Shown here: piece after piece, positions 47,986 to 58,881 of the stretch | How positions within the stretch are numbered: position 1 is the first letter of the stretch | Layout: every line of letters starts with the position of its first letter | From: Budorcas taxicolor | Lineage: Eukaryota; Chordata; Mammalia; Artiodactyla; Bovidae | DNA: 64,000 nt | Assembly: GCF_023091745.1 (NCBI RefSeq) | Contig: NC_068935.1 | Span: forward strand, 61,218,724-61,282,723 | Direction: 5' to 3' | Notes under the pieces: model-generated | Told to the model about the DNA's origin: nothing | The model's database searches: none | What the model saw: the letters and a program-made list of their open reading frames with translations, nothing else | Program-made: the position numbers and the translations under genes

Positions 47986-48439
47986 TATATCACTAGTAAA
48001 AGTTATTATCCCTGTTTTCTTCATCTATTTCAACTCCTCTACCAAATTATGTAATAATCTATTCTGCATACACTTTAGTTTTAATTCTAAGACACGTATC
48101 TTGTCTCTACAAGCTCATCTTTATTTTGTATTCATCATTTGATTTATTAAAATTTAGTTTTTATCCAAGTGATCCAGAGTTTAAAAAGTCAAATAGTGCT
48201 AAAAGACCTAAAACCAAAACACCAGTCATCACAAAAGCAGCCACTCTTTTCCTAATGGTATTTAATTCCATAATCCTAAAGAAGATGTTTATGCTACTAT
48301 ATCTTCCCCTCTCACCCCGCTATATCTTCACAATACAGGCCCCAACTCTAGAGCAAGACTGTCTGGGTACAAATTCCATTTCAGTCATTTCATATATGTA
48401 CGTTGGAGAAGTTACAGAATCTGTGTATCTCAGTTTCTG

Positions 48440-48590
48440 CATATGTTAAATGTGGATTCACTGCATTCACTCTACAAATACCCATTCAATATCTAGTAGG
48501 TGCCAGGCAGTATCCTTAGTGTCTGAAATATATAAAACAGATGGAAATATTTGCTTTCATGGAGCTTATAATAAAGTGGAAATAATAACT
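48440..48590 (-). mobile_element. L2 LINE 3' end
   Basis: GTAGGTGCCAGGCAGTATCC, then TTTCATGGAGCTTATAATA. Confidence 0.6.
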
Positions 48591-49290
48591 TTCCCAAGTA
48601 GAAAGACTGAGTTATCATGTGTAAAATACTTAGGATGAACAGTATCTGGCTCAGAGGAAACAAATGTTAGCACCAAATAATATGTCATTTTGATTTTTTT
48701 CCCGGAGACCTGTCTACGTCCTTCTGTTCCATTCCAAATTGGCTTCTGTACAAGTAAATACAACCCTTGGACTTCCATTGTTATACTGGGAATTCCCTCC
48801 ACCTCTTTAAGTAGGGCTCTCTGCTTCCCTGAAACCCATGTGTTCCTCTTTCTTAATTTAAGAAAACCTCTGTGGGATCACAGAGTGGATCTTCCTGTGG
48901 GATCACACACTGTGGGATCTTCCTCAGCAAAGGTTCTTGGTAGGCATTTTCTTTTTAAATGTTTGGGTGTCTGAATCTATCACTTATATTTCCTTGGGAG
49001 CTTGATTCCTCTTATTTCCTCACCTCTGATAGCAATTATTATCAACTCTACCTCCAAAATATGTCCCAGGGGCGTCCACTTTCCATTATACCCCCTGCAT
49101 GACCACCATTCCAGTCAGAGTATTTCATGTGCACACTCAAAGCAGTCTGTACAGGTAGTGGGATTTTAAAATTTATTCCTGGATTTTATTTGTGAATATT
49201 TTATGTACAATTCTGATATCTATATTAATAAGTGAACTTAGTAGTTTCCATTCTTTGCTCTATCTTTATTGGGCTTTCATATTAAAGTTA
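48591..49290. other. Unassigned intergenic sequence
   Basis: A small imperfect direct repeat (GTGGGATCACA..GATCTTCCT) lies at 48872-48925. No gene. Confidence 0.35.
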
Positions 49291-49494
49291 CAGACTTTCC
49301 TTGTGGCTCAGATGGTAAAGAATCCACCTGCAATGCAGGTAGACCTGAGTTCAATCCCTGGGCCAGGACGATCCCCGGCAAAGGAAATGGCAACCCACTC
49401 CAATATTCTGGCCTGGAGAATCCTATGGACAAAGGAGCCTGGCGGGCTACAGTCCATGGGGCTGCAAAGAGTCGGACATGACTGAGCAACTAAC
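49291..49494 (+). mobile_element. Bov-tA SINE
   Basis: Forward copy, GACTTTCCTTGTGGCTCAG to GACTGAGCAACTAAC; ATTAAA on both sides. Confidence 0.9.
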
Positions 49495-49549
49495 ATTAAA
49501 CTTATGTCATCTTCTAGACTGTATTGTAGATCGTCCCTCTTTTCAATAG

Positions 49550-51062
49550 CCTGGAATTGAAATCGCCTACTCTTCTCCAAGCCAGGCTTCAGCAATATGT
49601 GAACTGTGAACTTCCAGATGTTCAAGCTGGTTTTAGAAAAGGCAGAGGAACCAGAGATCAAATTGCCAACATCTGCTGGATCATCAAAAAAGCAAGAGAG
49701 TTCCAGAAAAAACATCTATTTCTGCTTTATTGACTATGCCAAAGCCTTTGACTGTGTGGATCACAATAAACTGTGGAAAATTCTGACAGAGATGGGAATA
49801 CCAGACCACCTGACCTACCTCTTGAGAAACCTATATCCAAGTCAGGAAGCAACAGTTAGAACTGGAAACATGTATACTGTCATGTAAGAAATGAATCGCC
49901 AGTCTATGTTCGATACAGGATACAGGATGCTTGGGGCTAGTGCACGGGGATGATCCAGAGAGATGATATGGGGTGGGAGGTGGGAGGGGGGTTCATGATT
50001 GGGAACTCATGAACACCCGTGGTGGATTCATGTCAATGTATGGCAAAACCAATACAGTATTGTAAAGAAAAGTAAAAATAAAAATTAAAAAAATACAAAA
50101 AAAAAAAAGAACTGGACATGGAACAACAGATTGGTTCCAAATAGGAAAAGGAGTACGTCAAGGCTGTATATTGTCACCCTGCTTATTTAACTTATATGCA
50201 GAGTACGTCATGAGAAACACTGGGCTGGATGAAGCACAAGCTGGAATCAAAATTGCCAGGAGAAGTATCAATAACTTCAGATATGCAGATGACACCACCC
50301 TTATGGCAGAAAGTGAAGAGGAACTAAAAAGCCTCTTGATGAAAGTGAAAGAGGAGAGTGAAAAAGTTGGCTTAAAGCTCAACATTCAGAAAACTAAGAT
50401 CATGGCATCCAGTCCCATCACTTCGTGGCAAATAGATGGGGAAACAGTGGAAACAGTGTCAGACTTTATTTTGAGGGGCTCCAAAATCACTGCAGATGGT
50501 GATTGCAGCCATGAAATTAAAAGACGCTTACTAATTGGAAGGAAAGTTATGACCAACCTAGATAGCATATTCAAAAGCGGAGACATTACTTTGCCAACAA
50601 AGGTACGTCTAGTCAAGGCTATGGTTTTCCCAGTAGTCATGTATGGATGTGAGAGTTGGACTGTGAAGAAGGCTGAGCACCGAAGAATTGATGCTTTTGA
50701 ACTGTGGTGTTGAAGAAGACTCTTGAGAGTCCTTAGGACTACAAGCAGACCAAACCAGTCCATTAAAAGAGATCAATCCTGGGTGTTCATTGGAAGGACT
50801 GATGCTAAAGCTGAAACTCCAATACTTTGGCCACCTCATGCGAAGAGTTGACTCATTGGAAAAGACCCTGATGCTGGGTGGGATTGGGGGAAGGAGAAGG
50901 GGACGACAGAACATGAGATGGCTGGATGGCATCACCGACTCGATGCACATGAGTTTGGGGAAACTCCGGGAGTTGGTGATGGACAGAGAGGCCTGGCGTG
51001 CTGCAATTTATGGGGTCACAAAGAGTCGGACACGACTGAGCAACTGAACTGAACTAAACTGA
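49550..51062 (+). mobile_element. BovB LINE, longest copy, interrupted by an L1 tail
   Basis: RT region through the 3' end. The 180-residue frame at 50171-50713 holds LSPCLFNLYAEYVM-type wording, RYADDTTLMAES (RT motif C with the catalytic Asp pair) and ITSWQIDGETVETV. The upstream part reads IDYAKAFDCVDHNKLWKIL (motif A). An insertion at 49864-50108 and downstream stops disable it. Confidence 0.92.
49864..50108 (+). mobile_element. L1 3' tail nested in BovB
   Basis: GAATCGCCAGTCTATGTTCG to an A-run. AGAACTGGA precedes and follows it, restoring the BovB reading across the gap. Confidence 0.88.
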
Positions 51063-51567
51063 ACTCTTTTAAGGATAGATAAAGCTCAACTTCGTGCGAC
51101 AATGGGCCTATGCATGTTTCTGCTTCTTCTTGGATGAATTCTGTCATTATATTTAATTTGGAAAACCATCAATTTTCTTTAGATTTTCAAATATGTTGTT
51201 ACCAAACAGTTGAACAAACTATTGATGTATAATTGTTTTAATCTCTCCTACATCTGTGGTTATGTCAGCCCTCTTATTCCTCATCTTGCATACATTCTCA
51301 TTTCGGTTTAATCAGAGGAGCTTATTTTATTGCACTTTAAATCAGTGTTTTGGATTTATTATTCCTGCAATTTTATTAATTTAAGATTTTATCTTTATAA
51401 ATTTTATCTCCCTAATATATTTTTATTAGTTTAGATGTTTTTTCTTAAGATAAATTTAAGTTCTTATTAATTTATCTTTTTTAACAATGATGATTTTTTT
51501 TTCCTATTCAGCTTTCACATTGCCCCATTAACTCTGATATTAAGTTCTCTTTTTCATTACCTCCAGA
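51063..51567. other. Unassigned AT-rich sequence
   Basis: Old-L1-like T-rich strand; nothing specific. Confidence 0.3.
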
Positions 51568-52064
51568 ACTAGACAGCATATTAAAAGGCAGAGACATCAC
51601 TTTGCCAACAAAGGTCCATATAGTCAAAGCAATGGTTTTCCAGGAGTCATGTATGGATGTGAGAGCTGGACCATAAAAAAGGCTGAGCACTGAAGAATTG
51701 ATGGTTTCGAACTATGGTGCTAGAGAAGACTCTTTAGAGTCCCTCGGACTGGAAACAGATCAAACCAGTCCATCCTAAAGGAAATGAACCCTGAATACCC
51801 ACTGGAAGGACTGATGCTGAAGCTGAAGCTCCAATACTTTTGCTACCTGATGTGAAGAGCTGACTCAGAAAAGATTCTGATGCTGGGAAAGATTGAAGGT
51901 GGGAGGAAAATGGGGCTCAGAGGATGAGACGGTTGAATGGTATCACCGACTCAATGACATGAGTTTGAACAAATTCCAGGAGATAGTGAAGGACAGGGAA
52001 GTCTGGTGTGCTGCAGTCCATGGAGTTGCAAAGAGTTGGACACGACTTAGCGACTGAAGGACAA
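51568..52064 (+). mobile_element. BovB LINE 3' fragment
   Basis: AACTAGACAGCATATTAAAAG to GACACGACTTAGCGACTGAAG. Confidence 0.9.
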
Positions 52065-52112
52065 ACATACTTGATAACTTCCCTTTTGATTTCCTGTTTG
52101 GCCAAAGGATTG

Positions 52113-52324
52113 TGTTCTATGCTTAGTTGCTCAGCTGTGTCTGACTCTTTTCAACCTGTGGACTGTAGCCCACCAGGCTCCTCTGTCAATTGGGATTCTT
52201 CAGGCCAGAATACTGGAGTGGATTGCCATACCCTCCTCCAGGGGATCTTCCCAACCCAGGGATTGAAACCAGGTCTCCCACACTGCAGGCAGATTCTTTA
52301 CCATCTGAGCCACCAGGGAAGCCC
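52113..52324 (-). mobile_element. Bov-tA SINE
   Basis: Reverse copy, GCTTAGTTGCTCAGCTGTG to GAGCCACCAGGGAAGCCC. Confidence 0.9.
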
Positions 52325-52545
52325 AACATGTCCTGCAATTCGCATTAATTCTTGCAAAAGGATTACTGATTCATTCAGATTTTCATGGTCAACTTTTCAT
52401 TAATTAGATATAATTTTATTGGATTATGATAAAATGTAGCCCATAAAATTCTTTGTTTGTTTTTAAGATTTTCTTTGGGATTCCTTGGAAGAAAATGAAC
52501 ATTGTGTGTGTGTGTGTATGTGGGTATATGCACTTAGGTTTCTTA

Positions 52546-52555
52546 TTTATTTATT
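52546..52555 (-). terminator. Candidate poly(A) signals for the PICALM/AP180-like gene
   Basis: Two overlapping AATAAA on the minus strand lie about 390 bp below the putative stop in exon E. The region is AT-rich, so such hexamers also occur by chance. Confidence 0.2.
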
Positions 52556-52852
52556 AGGTATAATTTAAATTCAGATATGTCTTTCCTTATGTTTTGTCTA
52601 CGAGATTTGTCCAACAATGAACGAAGTCATTGAAACTACCCATTATAACTGTACTTTTCTCAAGCTCCCCATGCATTTCTAATAGCTTTTGCTTTAAGTA
52701 TTAAGCTTTGTGTATACACTATTAAGACTGTTATATCTCCCGAAATAGTGTCTTATTCTGTTGAGTGCTTTTAAACTTACATTCTACACCATTTCTTGTT
52801 AATATCATCAGTTCGGCCTTCCTCTGATTTCCATTTGCCTATTTTGTTTTTG

Positions 52853-52856
<4 letters not shown>

Positions 52857-52883
<27 letters not shown>
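52857..52883 (+). repeat. (GT)n microsatellite
   Basis: About 13 GT units in a row; a shorter one lies at 52503-52518. Confidence 0.9.
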
Positions 52884-52940
52884 GCAATTTTTTGGCAAAA
52901 AAAATGTAGGGAATCACTCACTGAAGTAACACTGATTACC

Positions 52941-52962
52941 TTACAATGCTGAGGAGCTCCAA
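52941..52962 (-). CDS. Possible terminal exon E of the PICALM/AP180-like gene
   Basis: After an AAACTGCCAG acceptor the frame that continues exon D reads SWSSSAL and stops at TAA (52943-52941). Trp-Ser at the junction resembles the NWSQPGE stretch that follows in PICALM, but the frame ends at once where PICALM continues for roughly 90 residues. The acceptor tract is weak and the block is very short, so this is tentative. Two overlapping minus-strand AATAAA hexamers lie at 52546-52555. Confidence 0.3.
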
Positions 52963-53233
52963 CTGGCAGTTTTATTGTCTTTGTTTAATAAAGTAATAAA
53001 ATAAGTATCATTCATTTACTGCAGTTTCTACCATAAAGCAAGAAAATAACCAAGAATACAAAGAACTACAAAGAATGCCAATATATAAGACATGCTTAGC
53101 CAAAGAAGAGCCTTCAGACAAACCATGAAGGGTTAAATCAAAGTAAAAAATAACCTTTTTTTCTAGGTGCTATGCTCATCAGTCCCTTCCTCTAACATGT
53201 ATTTATTGGCTGTCTTTTTAAAAAATAACTCAC

Positions 53234-53264
53234 CTGTTAGCTGCACTTTCTCCAAAGCTAAGAT
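53234..53264 (-). CDS. PICALM/AP180-like exon D (31-nt micro-exon)
   Basis: A 31-nt block with acceptor AAAACAG and donor GTGAGTTA. Joined to the A left by exon C it reads NLSFGESAAN plus two bases, which lines up with NLGIGNGTTKN immediately after the DLD..LVG exon in PICALM. The exact phase match over a separate intron of only 107 bp is the strongest evidence that C and D belong to one transcript. Confidence 0.58.
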
Positions 53265-53371
53265 CTGTTTTATAAAACAAACACAAATTTCACATTATTT
53301 TTATGTAAATACTCCTATTAAAATGCATATAAATATATATGTAAAATATTAGTTTAAAAATAGATGCTTAC

Positions 53372-53455
53372 TTTCTACAAGGCTAACAACTGAACCGTCC
53401 AGGTCATTTGCTATGACGTTTTCATTTTGCCGTCTGGCTTCAACACGTTTGGGGG
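53372..53455 (-). CDS. PICALM/AP180-like exon C (DLD..LV motif)
   Basis: An 84-nt block between CACAAG (AG at 53456-53457) and the donor GTAAGCATC. It translates as PKRVEARRQNENVIANDLDG followed by SVVSLVE and one base of the next codon. PICALM has KLVSDDLDSSLANLVGN at an exon end, and the last residue is split after its first base, exactly as here. The basic KRVEARRQ stretch is not found in PICALM. The entry phase fits exon B and the exit phase fits exon D. The acceptor's pyrimidine tract is mediocre. An in-frame TGA lies just upstream of the acceptor, so the exon cannot extend further 5'. Confidence 0.62.
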
Positions 53456-53639
53456 CTTGTGAAGGCAATATTGGTTGTCATATAGCACAGAGAAAAGAAT
53501 CTGAAAATAAGAATCAGACGAAAACCTAAACCAAATTTCCATTAATACAGTAATGATATATTTATATTTATACCTTCCCATTACAAAGTAACAGGACTTT
53601 AAATTACTAGGCTAATTAGTATAAATAAGGTCATTTAAA

Positions 53640-53770
53640 ATTATTTGTTAAATTTAAATTGAGCACTTGTTATGTGCTAGACACTGTACTAGGTGCTAAA
53701 GATACAGCTGTGAATAAAGAAGATAAAAATCTCTGCCTTCATTTAGCTTACGTTCCGTTGGAGACCAGCA
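53640..53770 (-). mobile_element. L2 LINE 3' end
   Basis: TTGAGCACTTGTTATGTGC to GCCTTCATTTAGCTTACG follows the reverse L2 end; the 92-aa frame here is this fossil running into the next SINE. Confidence 0.6.
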
Positions 53771-53796
53771 ATAACCAAGATGAAGTACGTAACATG

Positions 53797-53995
53797 TTAA
53801 AGTGCAAGTCGCTCAGTCGTGTCCCACTCTTAGCGACCCCATGGACTGACTATACAGTCCATGGAATTATCCAGACTAGAATACTGGAGTGGGTAGCTGC
53901 TCCCTTCTCTAGAGGATCTTCCCAATCCAGGGAATGAACCCAGGTCTCCCGGATTGCAGGCAGGTTCATTACCAGCTGAGCCACCAGGAAAGCCC
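53797..53995 (-). mobile_element. Bov-tA SINE
   Basis: Reverse copy, AAGTCGCTCAGTCGTGTCCC to GAGCCACCAGGAAAGCCC. Confidence 0.9.
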
Positions 53996-54114
53996 AAGAA
54001 TACTGGAGTGTGTAGCCCATCCCTTCTCCAGTGGATCTTCCCAACCCAGGAATTGAACTGGGGTCTTCTGCATTGCAGGCAGTTTCTTTACCAGCTGAGC
54101 TACCAGGGAAGCCC
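53996..54114 (-). mobile_element. Bov-tA SINE, partial, in tandem
   Basis: AGAATACTGGAGTGTGTAGCC to GAGCTACCAGGGAAGCCC, joined to the previous copy in the same orientation. Confidence 0.88.
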
Positions 54115-55650
54115 ACATAACATGTTAGATGGTAATAAGTGCTAAGGAAAAAATAGCAGGGAAAGGAATATATGTTAGTGGGAGAGTGGGCATTTAAATT
54201 TTAGACAAGAAAGGCTCACTGAGAAGGGGACTTTTACATAAAGACCTGAAGCTTGTAAAGAGTGACCCATGCAAATCCACCAGAAGGAACAGCATGAACA
54301 GCCCTGAAGAAACACTTTGCTTGGTGTATTTGAGGAACAGTGACTCCAGTGTATCTGGAGTCAAAGTGGTCAGAGTCAGAAGGTGATGAAGGGGTTTGTA
54401 AGGAATTGGTTTTCACTCTGAGGCTACCATCTCAGCCCAAGGTCTCTGAGATGGGAAAGTCACTGGAGGGATTTGAACAGACATAATCTCTCTGACTACA
54501 AGGAGATCCAACCAGTCCCTTCTAAAGGAGATCAGTCCTGGGTGTTCACTGGAAGGACTGATGTTGATGCTGAAACTCCAATACTTTGGCCACCTGATGC
54601 GAAGAGCTGACTCATTGGAAAAGGCCCTGATGCTGGGAAAGATTGAGGGCAGGAGGAGAAGGGGATGACAGAGGATGAGATGGTCGGATGGCATCACCAA
54701 CTCAATGGGCATGAGTTTGAGTAAGCTCCAGGAGTTGATGATGGACAGGGAGGCCTGGCATGCTGTGGTTCATGGGGTCACAAAGAGTCAGACACGACTG
54801 AGTGACTGAACTGAACTGAATCTCTCTGACTTGTACTTTAATGGGATCATTCTGATTGGTATATAAAGAATGGACCGCAGAGGGCAAGGGTAGAAGCAGA
54901 AAGCCCTTGCAGTAGTGTAGGTGATGGTAACTCTGACTACAGTGGTAGCACCAGAGATAGTAACACATGGTCAGCTTTTACGTACGTTTTGAAGGTAAAG
55001 TCAAAACATTCCCTCATGTATTGGATGTGGGTGTGTGACAGAAAGAAAGGAATCAAGATGACTCCAAGCCTGAGTTGCATTGGCTCTAGTCACATTCTTC
55101 CTAGAAGAAATGAGTCGCTATTTGCCATTAACTGACATGGGGAAAAACCATGGATAAAGGAGGCTTGGGGTCAAGGGTCAGAAGCTTAATTTTGGACACA
55201 TGGAGTTTGGGAACCCTACTAGATGTTCAAGTGCTACCACAGAATGGACACTTGGATATACAAACCTGGAGTTCAGGAGCAGTGGCTGCAGCTGGGAGTT
55301 CTTATCATGTAAATGGTATTCAAGGCCATTGGTTTGGATGAGGTCATCTAGGGAATGAGTGTATATGGATAAAGAAGAGAGATGAGCAGGAATCAGTGGA
55401 AAACAGTCTAAGGTAGGCAAGAGTTAGACAAGAAGAAAACCAACAGGGAAACTGAAGAAAGTGTATCAAAGAAGAGGGAGTCATGAATCATGTCCAGTAA
55501 GATGAAGGCTGAGAAATTACCACTTTATTTGCAACCTAGAGGCCACTGGTAACTTTGACTAGAGCCATTTTAGTGGTATGGTGAGAACAAAACCCTCATT
55601 AGTGCTACACAACTATTAAAGTATCAATACTTAAAATAGTTTAAGAGAAA
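54115..55650. repeat. Ancient mammalian interspersed repeat, split by BovB
   Basis: Phrases such as GGATTTGAACAGACATAATC, GGAATCAAGATGACTCCAAG, AATTTTGGACACATGGAGTT and GTCATGAATCATGTCCAGTA are those of the repeat also seen at 961-1503. It continues on both sides of the BovB at 54.49-54.82 kb. Family not named. Confidence 0.5.
54492..54822 (+). mobile_element. BovB LINE 3' fragment with target-site duplication
   Basis: CAAGGAGATCCAACCAGTCC to GACTGAACTGAACTGAA; AATCTCTCTGAC occurs at both edges. Confidence 0.9.
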
Positions 55651-55949
55651 ATAGGGAAAATGTGAACACACCTTTCTTAACTACAAGAACAAGCAGACAA
55701 AATAATCAGTGAAAATACAGAGGATTGAACAACAGAATTAAAAACCTCAGCAGGACACAGTTTTCAAGTGCACATGGAACATCTACCAAAAATCATGGTT
55801 ATATACTGGTCCATGAGGCAAGTATCAACAAATTTCCGAAGTACTAAAGTATAGAGAAGGTGCTCTGACATAGTGCAAGTAAGCTATACTTCAATAACTA
55901 CAAAAAAGGTAATTAGAAGGGTCTCATATACATGAACTTTTAAATATAT

Positions 55950-56005
55950 ACTTTTTTTATTTTTTATTTATTTATTTATTTTTATTGTATTGGTTTTGCC
56001 ATACT
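55950..56005 (-). mobile_element. L1 3' tail, very short
   Basis: TTTTTATTGTATTGGTTTTG then CCATAC: reverse of the ruminant L1 end. Confidence 0.6.
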
Positions 56006-56019
56006 TCTAAGTAACACAT

Positions 56020-56200
56020 GGGCCAGGTCTTGTTCTAAGCATTCTACATTTATATTGACTCTTTTATCTTGACAGGAACCTTCTGAGGATAAGGATGCTG
56101 AGTCACAAAGCGGTTAAGTCACATAGTCCATGAATGACAGAGTGAAAATTAAATTCAAGTACTCTGGTTCCATGGCCAGTATTTTTATTTCACAGTGACT
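56020..56200 (-). repeat. MIR SINE
   Basis: TTCTAAGCATTCTACATTTA, then CATAGTCCATGAATGACAGAG: reverse MIR. Confidence 0.65.
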
Positions 56201-56341
56201 GAAGAGGAAAAGTAGTTTCAGCTGGCCACAGGGTTTTTGACACAACTGGCTCAAGAAACAAGCATCAGGCAACCAAGGCTAAGTGCTCAAGACAGCATGG
56301 GCAGAGATCACTAGAAGCCAGTTTTGGGCTGTTGGGACTCA

Positions 56342-56815
56342 GGCAGAGACATTACTTTGCAGAAAAAGGTCCATCTAGTCAAAGCTATGGTTTTTCCAGT
56401 GGTCATGTATAGATGTGAGAGTTGGACTATAAAGAAAGCTGAGTGCCGAAGAACTGATGCTTTTGAACTGTGGTGTTGGAGAAGACTCTTGAGAGTCCCT
56501 TGGACTGCAAGGAGACCAAACCAGTCCACCCTGAAGGAAATCAGTCCTGAATATTCATTGGAAGCACTGATGCTGAAGCTGAAGCTCCAATACTTTGGCC
56601 ACCTGATGTGAAGAACTGACTCATTTGAAAAGACCCTGATGCTGGGAAAGATTGAAGGCGGGAGGAGAAGGAGATAATAGAGGATGAGATGGTTGGATGG
56701 CATCACCGACTCAATAAACATGAGTTTGAGCAAGCTCTGGGTGTTGGTGATGGACAGGGAGGCCTGACATGCTGCAGTCCATGGGGTCGCATAGAGTCAG
56801 CCATGACTGAGTGAC
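56342..56815 (+). mobile_element. BovB LINE 3' fragment
   Basis: GCAGAGACATTACTTTGCAG to CCATGACTGAGTGACTAACA. Confidence 0.9.
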
Positions 56816-56943
56816 TAACACTTTTATGTTTAACCTTCTTAAAAGCACTAATGATTCCCAAACCATAGGGCCTCAGAAAAAGTCCTTAGTTTGGAAATGA
56901 AGCAAATGTCTACTATACATATAGTGTTACTCAAAGGACTTAC

Positions 56944-56998
56944 GTTCATCATAGTTTTGGTCAAAGTCACCCATTGAAAATGCAGAAAGTGTGTCCAT
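56944..56998 (-). CDS. PICALM/AP180-like exon B (acceptor missing)
   Basis: The frame reads MDTLSAFSMGDFDQNYDE plus one base (C) before a strong donor, GTAAGTCC. That leftover C joins CC of exon C to make Pro, so the phases agree. The acidic, aromatic GDFDQNYDE could correspond to the GGFDELGG region of PICALM, but the similarity is weak. Upstream is an excellent pyrimidine tract ending TTTTCTCAA with no AG, as if CAG had mutated to CAA at 56998. Alternatively the ATG at 56998-56996 starts a short separate transcript. The block could also be a coincidence. Confidence 0.4.
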
Positions 56999-56999
56999 T

Positions 57000-57489
57000 G
57001 AGAAAACATATACAAAAGAAAAATAAAAAAAACCATCATTTAAAATAGACACAGTTTAAGTCTTCAAGTTAAATTAAGAGCAAGCAAATTTTAATACATA
57101 TAAACCCCATGAGAGTGTACCTCATTACTACAGGAATTTTTGTCTAGCATAGAAGGCCAAGTAATATCACTGAAATACAATCAACCATTAAAAAAAACAG
57201 GATATGGCTGATTATGTGCAGTCATGTACCAGTAAATGTACAACAACCAGCTATCTAGGAAAAGGCCTGTTTTGTAGCGTCTGTCCATTTATTTCTGTGG
57301 TATAATGCTTCCATCACAGACAATTACAAGTTACCACTGTGTCATCAACTAGCTTCCAGATTTCACAAGACAATAGCAGTTGGGCTCCTGCAAGCTGGTC
57401 TGAGCTGTATCCTGTATACTCACTGAGTATAAGGCTAACTAACCTTTGGAATTCCCTGGTAAGCAAGACTTGCTCCACGTACAGACATC
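57000..57489. other. Sequence upstream of block B, unassigned
   Basis: On the minus strand the first 60 bases form the pyrimidine tract of block B. No further block with similarity to PICALM was found between here and exon A. Confidence 0.3.
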
Positions 57490-57935
57490 ACACTTGATTT
57501 ATGTATGTATTATGTGTTTACTTTTTAACACTTATCTTTTAAGTAGTATTTGCAGGTACAAAATTCAGAAATTTAAAAAGGGATACAGTGAAGACTCGCT
57601 CACCGATCTCTTTCCATTTTATTCATTTCTCAGATATCCTTCCAGGAATATTCTTTAAGAAATTAAAGAAATATATATGCTTTCTTTTTTGGTGTTAAAA
57701 AGAATAAGCAGTAGCATACTATACACTCTTTCCCACCTTGCGCACTTTCTATTGAACACTAGAAAATACATGTATTTTACAATACATGTTGGAGGTCATT
57801 CCATTCCAGTGCCCCTTATAGAGGGTCATTTTGTTATTACAATGTTGTAATGTTTATATGACATTTCACAACTATGAATATATATATGGGATAACTTCCT
57901 AGAAATGAAGTCGCTAGGTCAAAGATTGCTTTAGG
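57490..57935 (+). mobile_element. Old L1 3' UTR
   Basis: AATTTAAAAAGGGATACAGTG, TATCCTTCCAGGAATATTCT, GCATACTATACACTCTTTCC and CCTAGAAATGAAGTCGCTAGG follow the old mammalian L1 3' UTR in order. Confidence 0.7.
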
Positions 57936-58881
57936 AAGAGGCGGCAGATATAGTGAGTGGTTAGGAAATTAAAGAATTAAAGATTCTAATCCTGCCCTCA
58001 ATTATCACTGACATAATCATAGAACAGAGTCATATCACCTGAAAACCAGACTTTGCTTGCTGAGGTTCTCACAACTGGACTGTTTGTTATGGAGGGAATC
58101 AGTGCATGCTGCCTGCTAAAGAGATCACAGGAAAGATGAGTCATGCTAGGCAATCAAGAGAGATACAAATATCCTACCTGGCTGAGCCTGCATTTCTTTC
58201 ATTTATTTATCTATCCATCCTATTATATACTAACTACATACCTACCTATGATAAAGAGATAATTAATAGTCAACAAACTTGTCTAGTAGAGGTTGATAGT
58301 ATAAATCAAATATAATTAACATAACCTTAAAAAGTGGACTGAATGAATAATACATGACTCTGATAGAAATCTTTGAACAATACTGAAAAGGACAAAACAG
58401 GAAGCTGAAATCAACCATGATTATTCTACTCAGAAATAGCTAACATGAATATTTTGAAGTGATGCACCTCAAAGTTTATATTTATTTGTATGTATGTAGA
58501 GGAGTACATGTATGTTTGTGGATAAACAGTTTGCCATACCATTAAATAATCATCCACAACAGTTAATTCTGCCTAGCAGAGTCCCTAAAGGAAGAAATCA
58601 AATTCTTCAAAGAGAGGTTCTTCTAGGGCCAACTTATGACTTTGAGAATCATTCAGTATAACAAAAGATGTTCCTCTGGGAAGCAGACAACTCTGTGAAG
58701 AGTATGGAGTCCCACAAAAGATTGAAAACCTCTATTCCATATTATCATTAAAAAATGGCTGTATACTATTTCACCATATTTAAAGCCCAAATTTTCTTTA
58801 GTCAATCAGATGTTGCTAAACTGAGACAAATTATTTAGATGAAAACAAAATTAATCTATATTATGAGAATTATCAACTTAC
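57936..58881. other. Intron of the PICALM/AP180-like locus, unassigned
   Basis: AT-rich; no family or extra exon recognised. Confidence 0.3.

Larger units (their letters stand above)
52325..52940. other. AT-rich sequence downstream of the PICALM/AP180-like exons
   Basis: Possible 3' UTR of that gene if exon E is real; includes candidate poly(A) hexamers and a TG repeat. The TTGTGTATACACTATTAAG region reads like old L1. Confidence 0.3.

Noticed and set aside
57595..57650. GTGAGCG donor-like site on the minus strand
   Set aside because: It falls inside an old L1 3' UTR whose wording explains the sequence.
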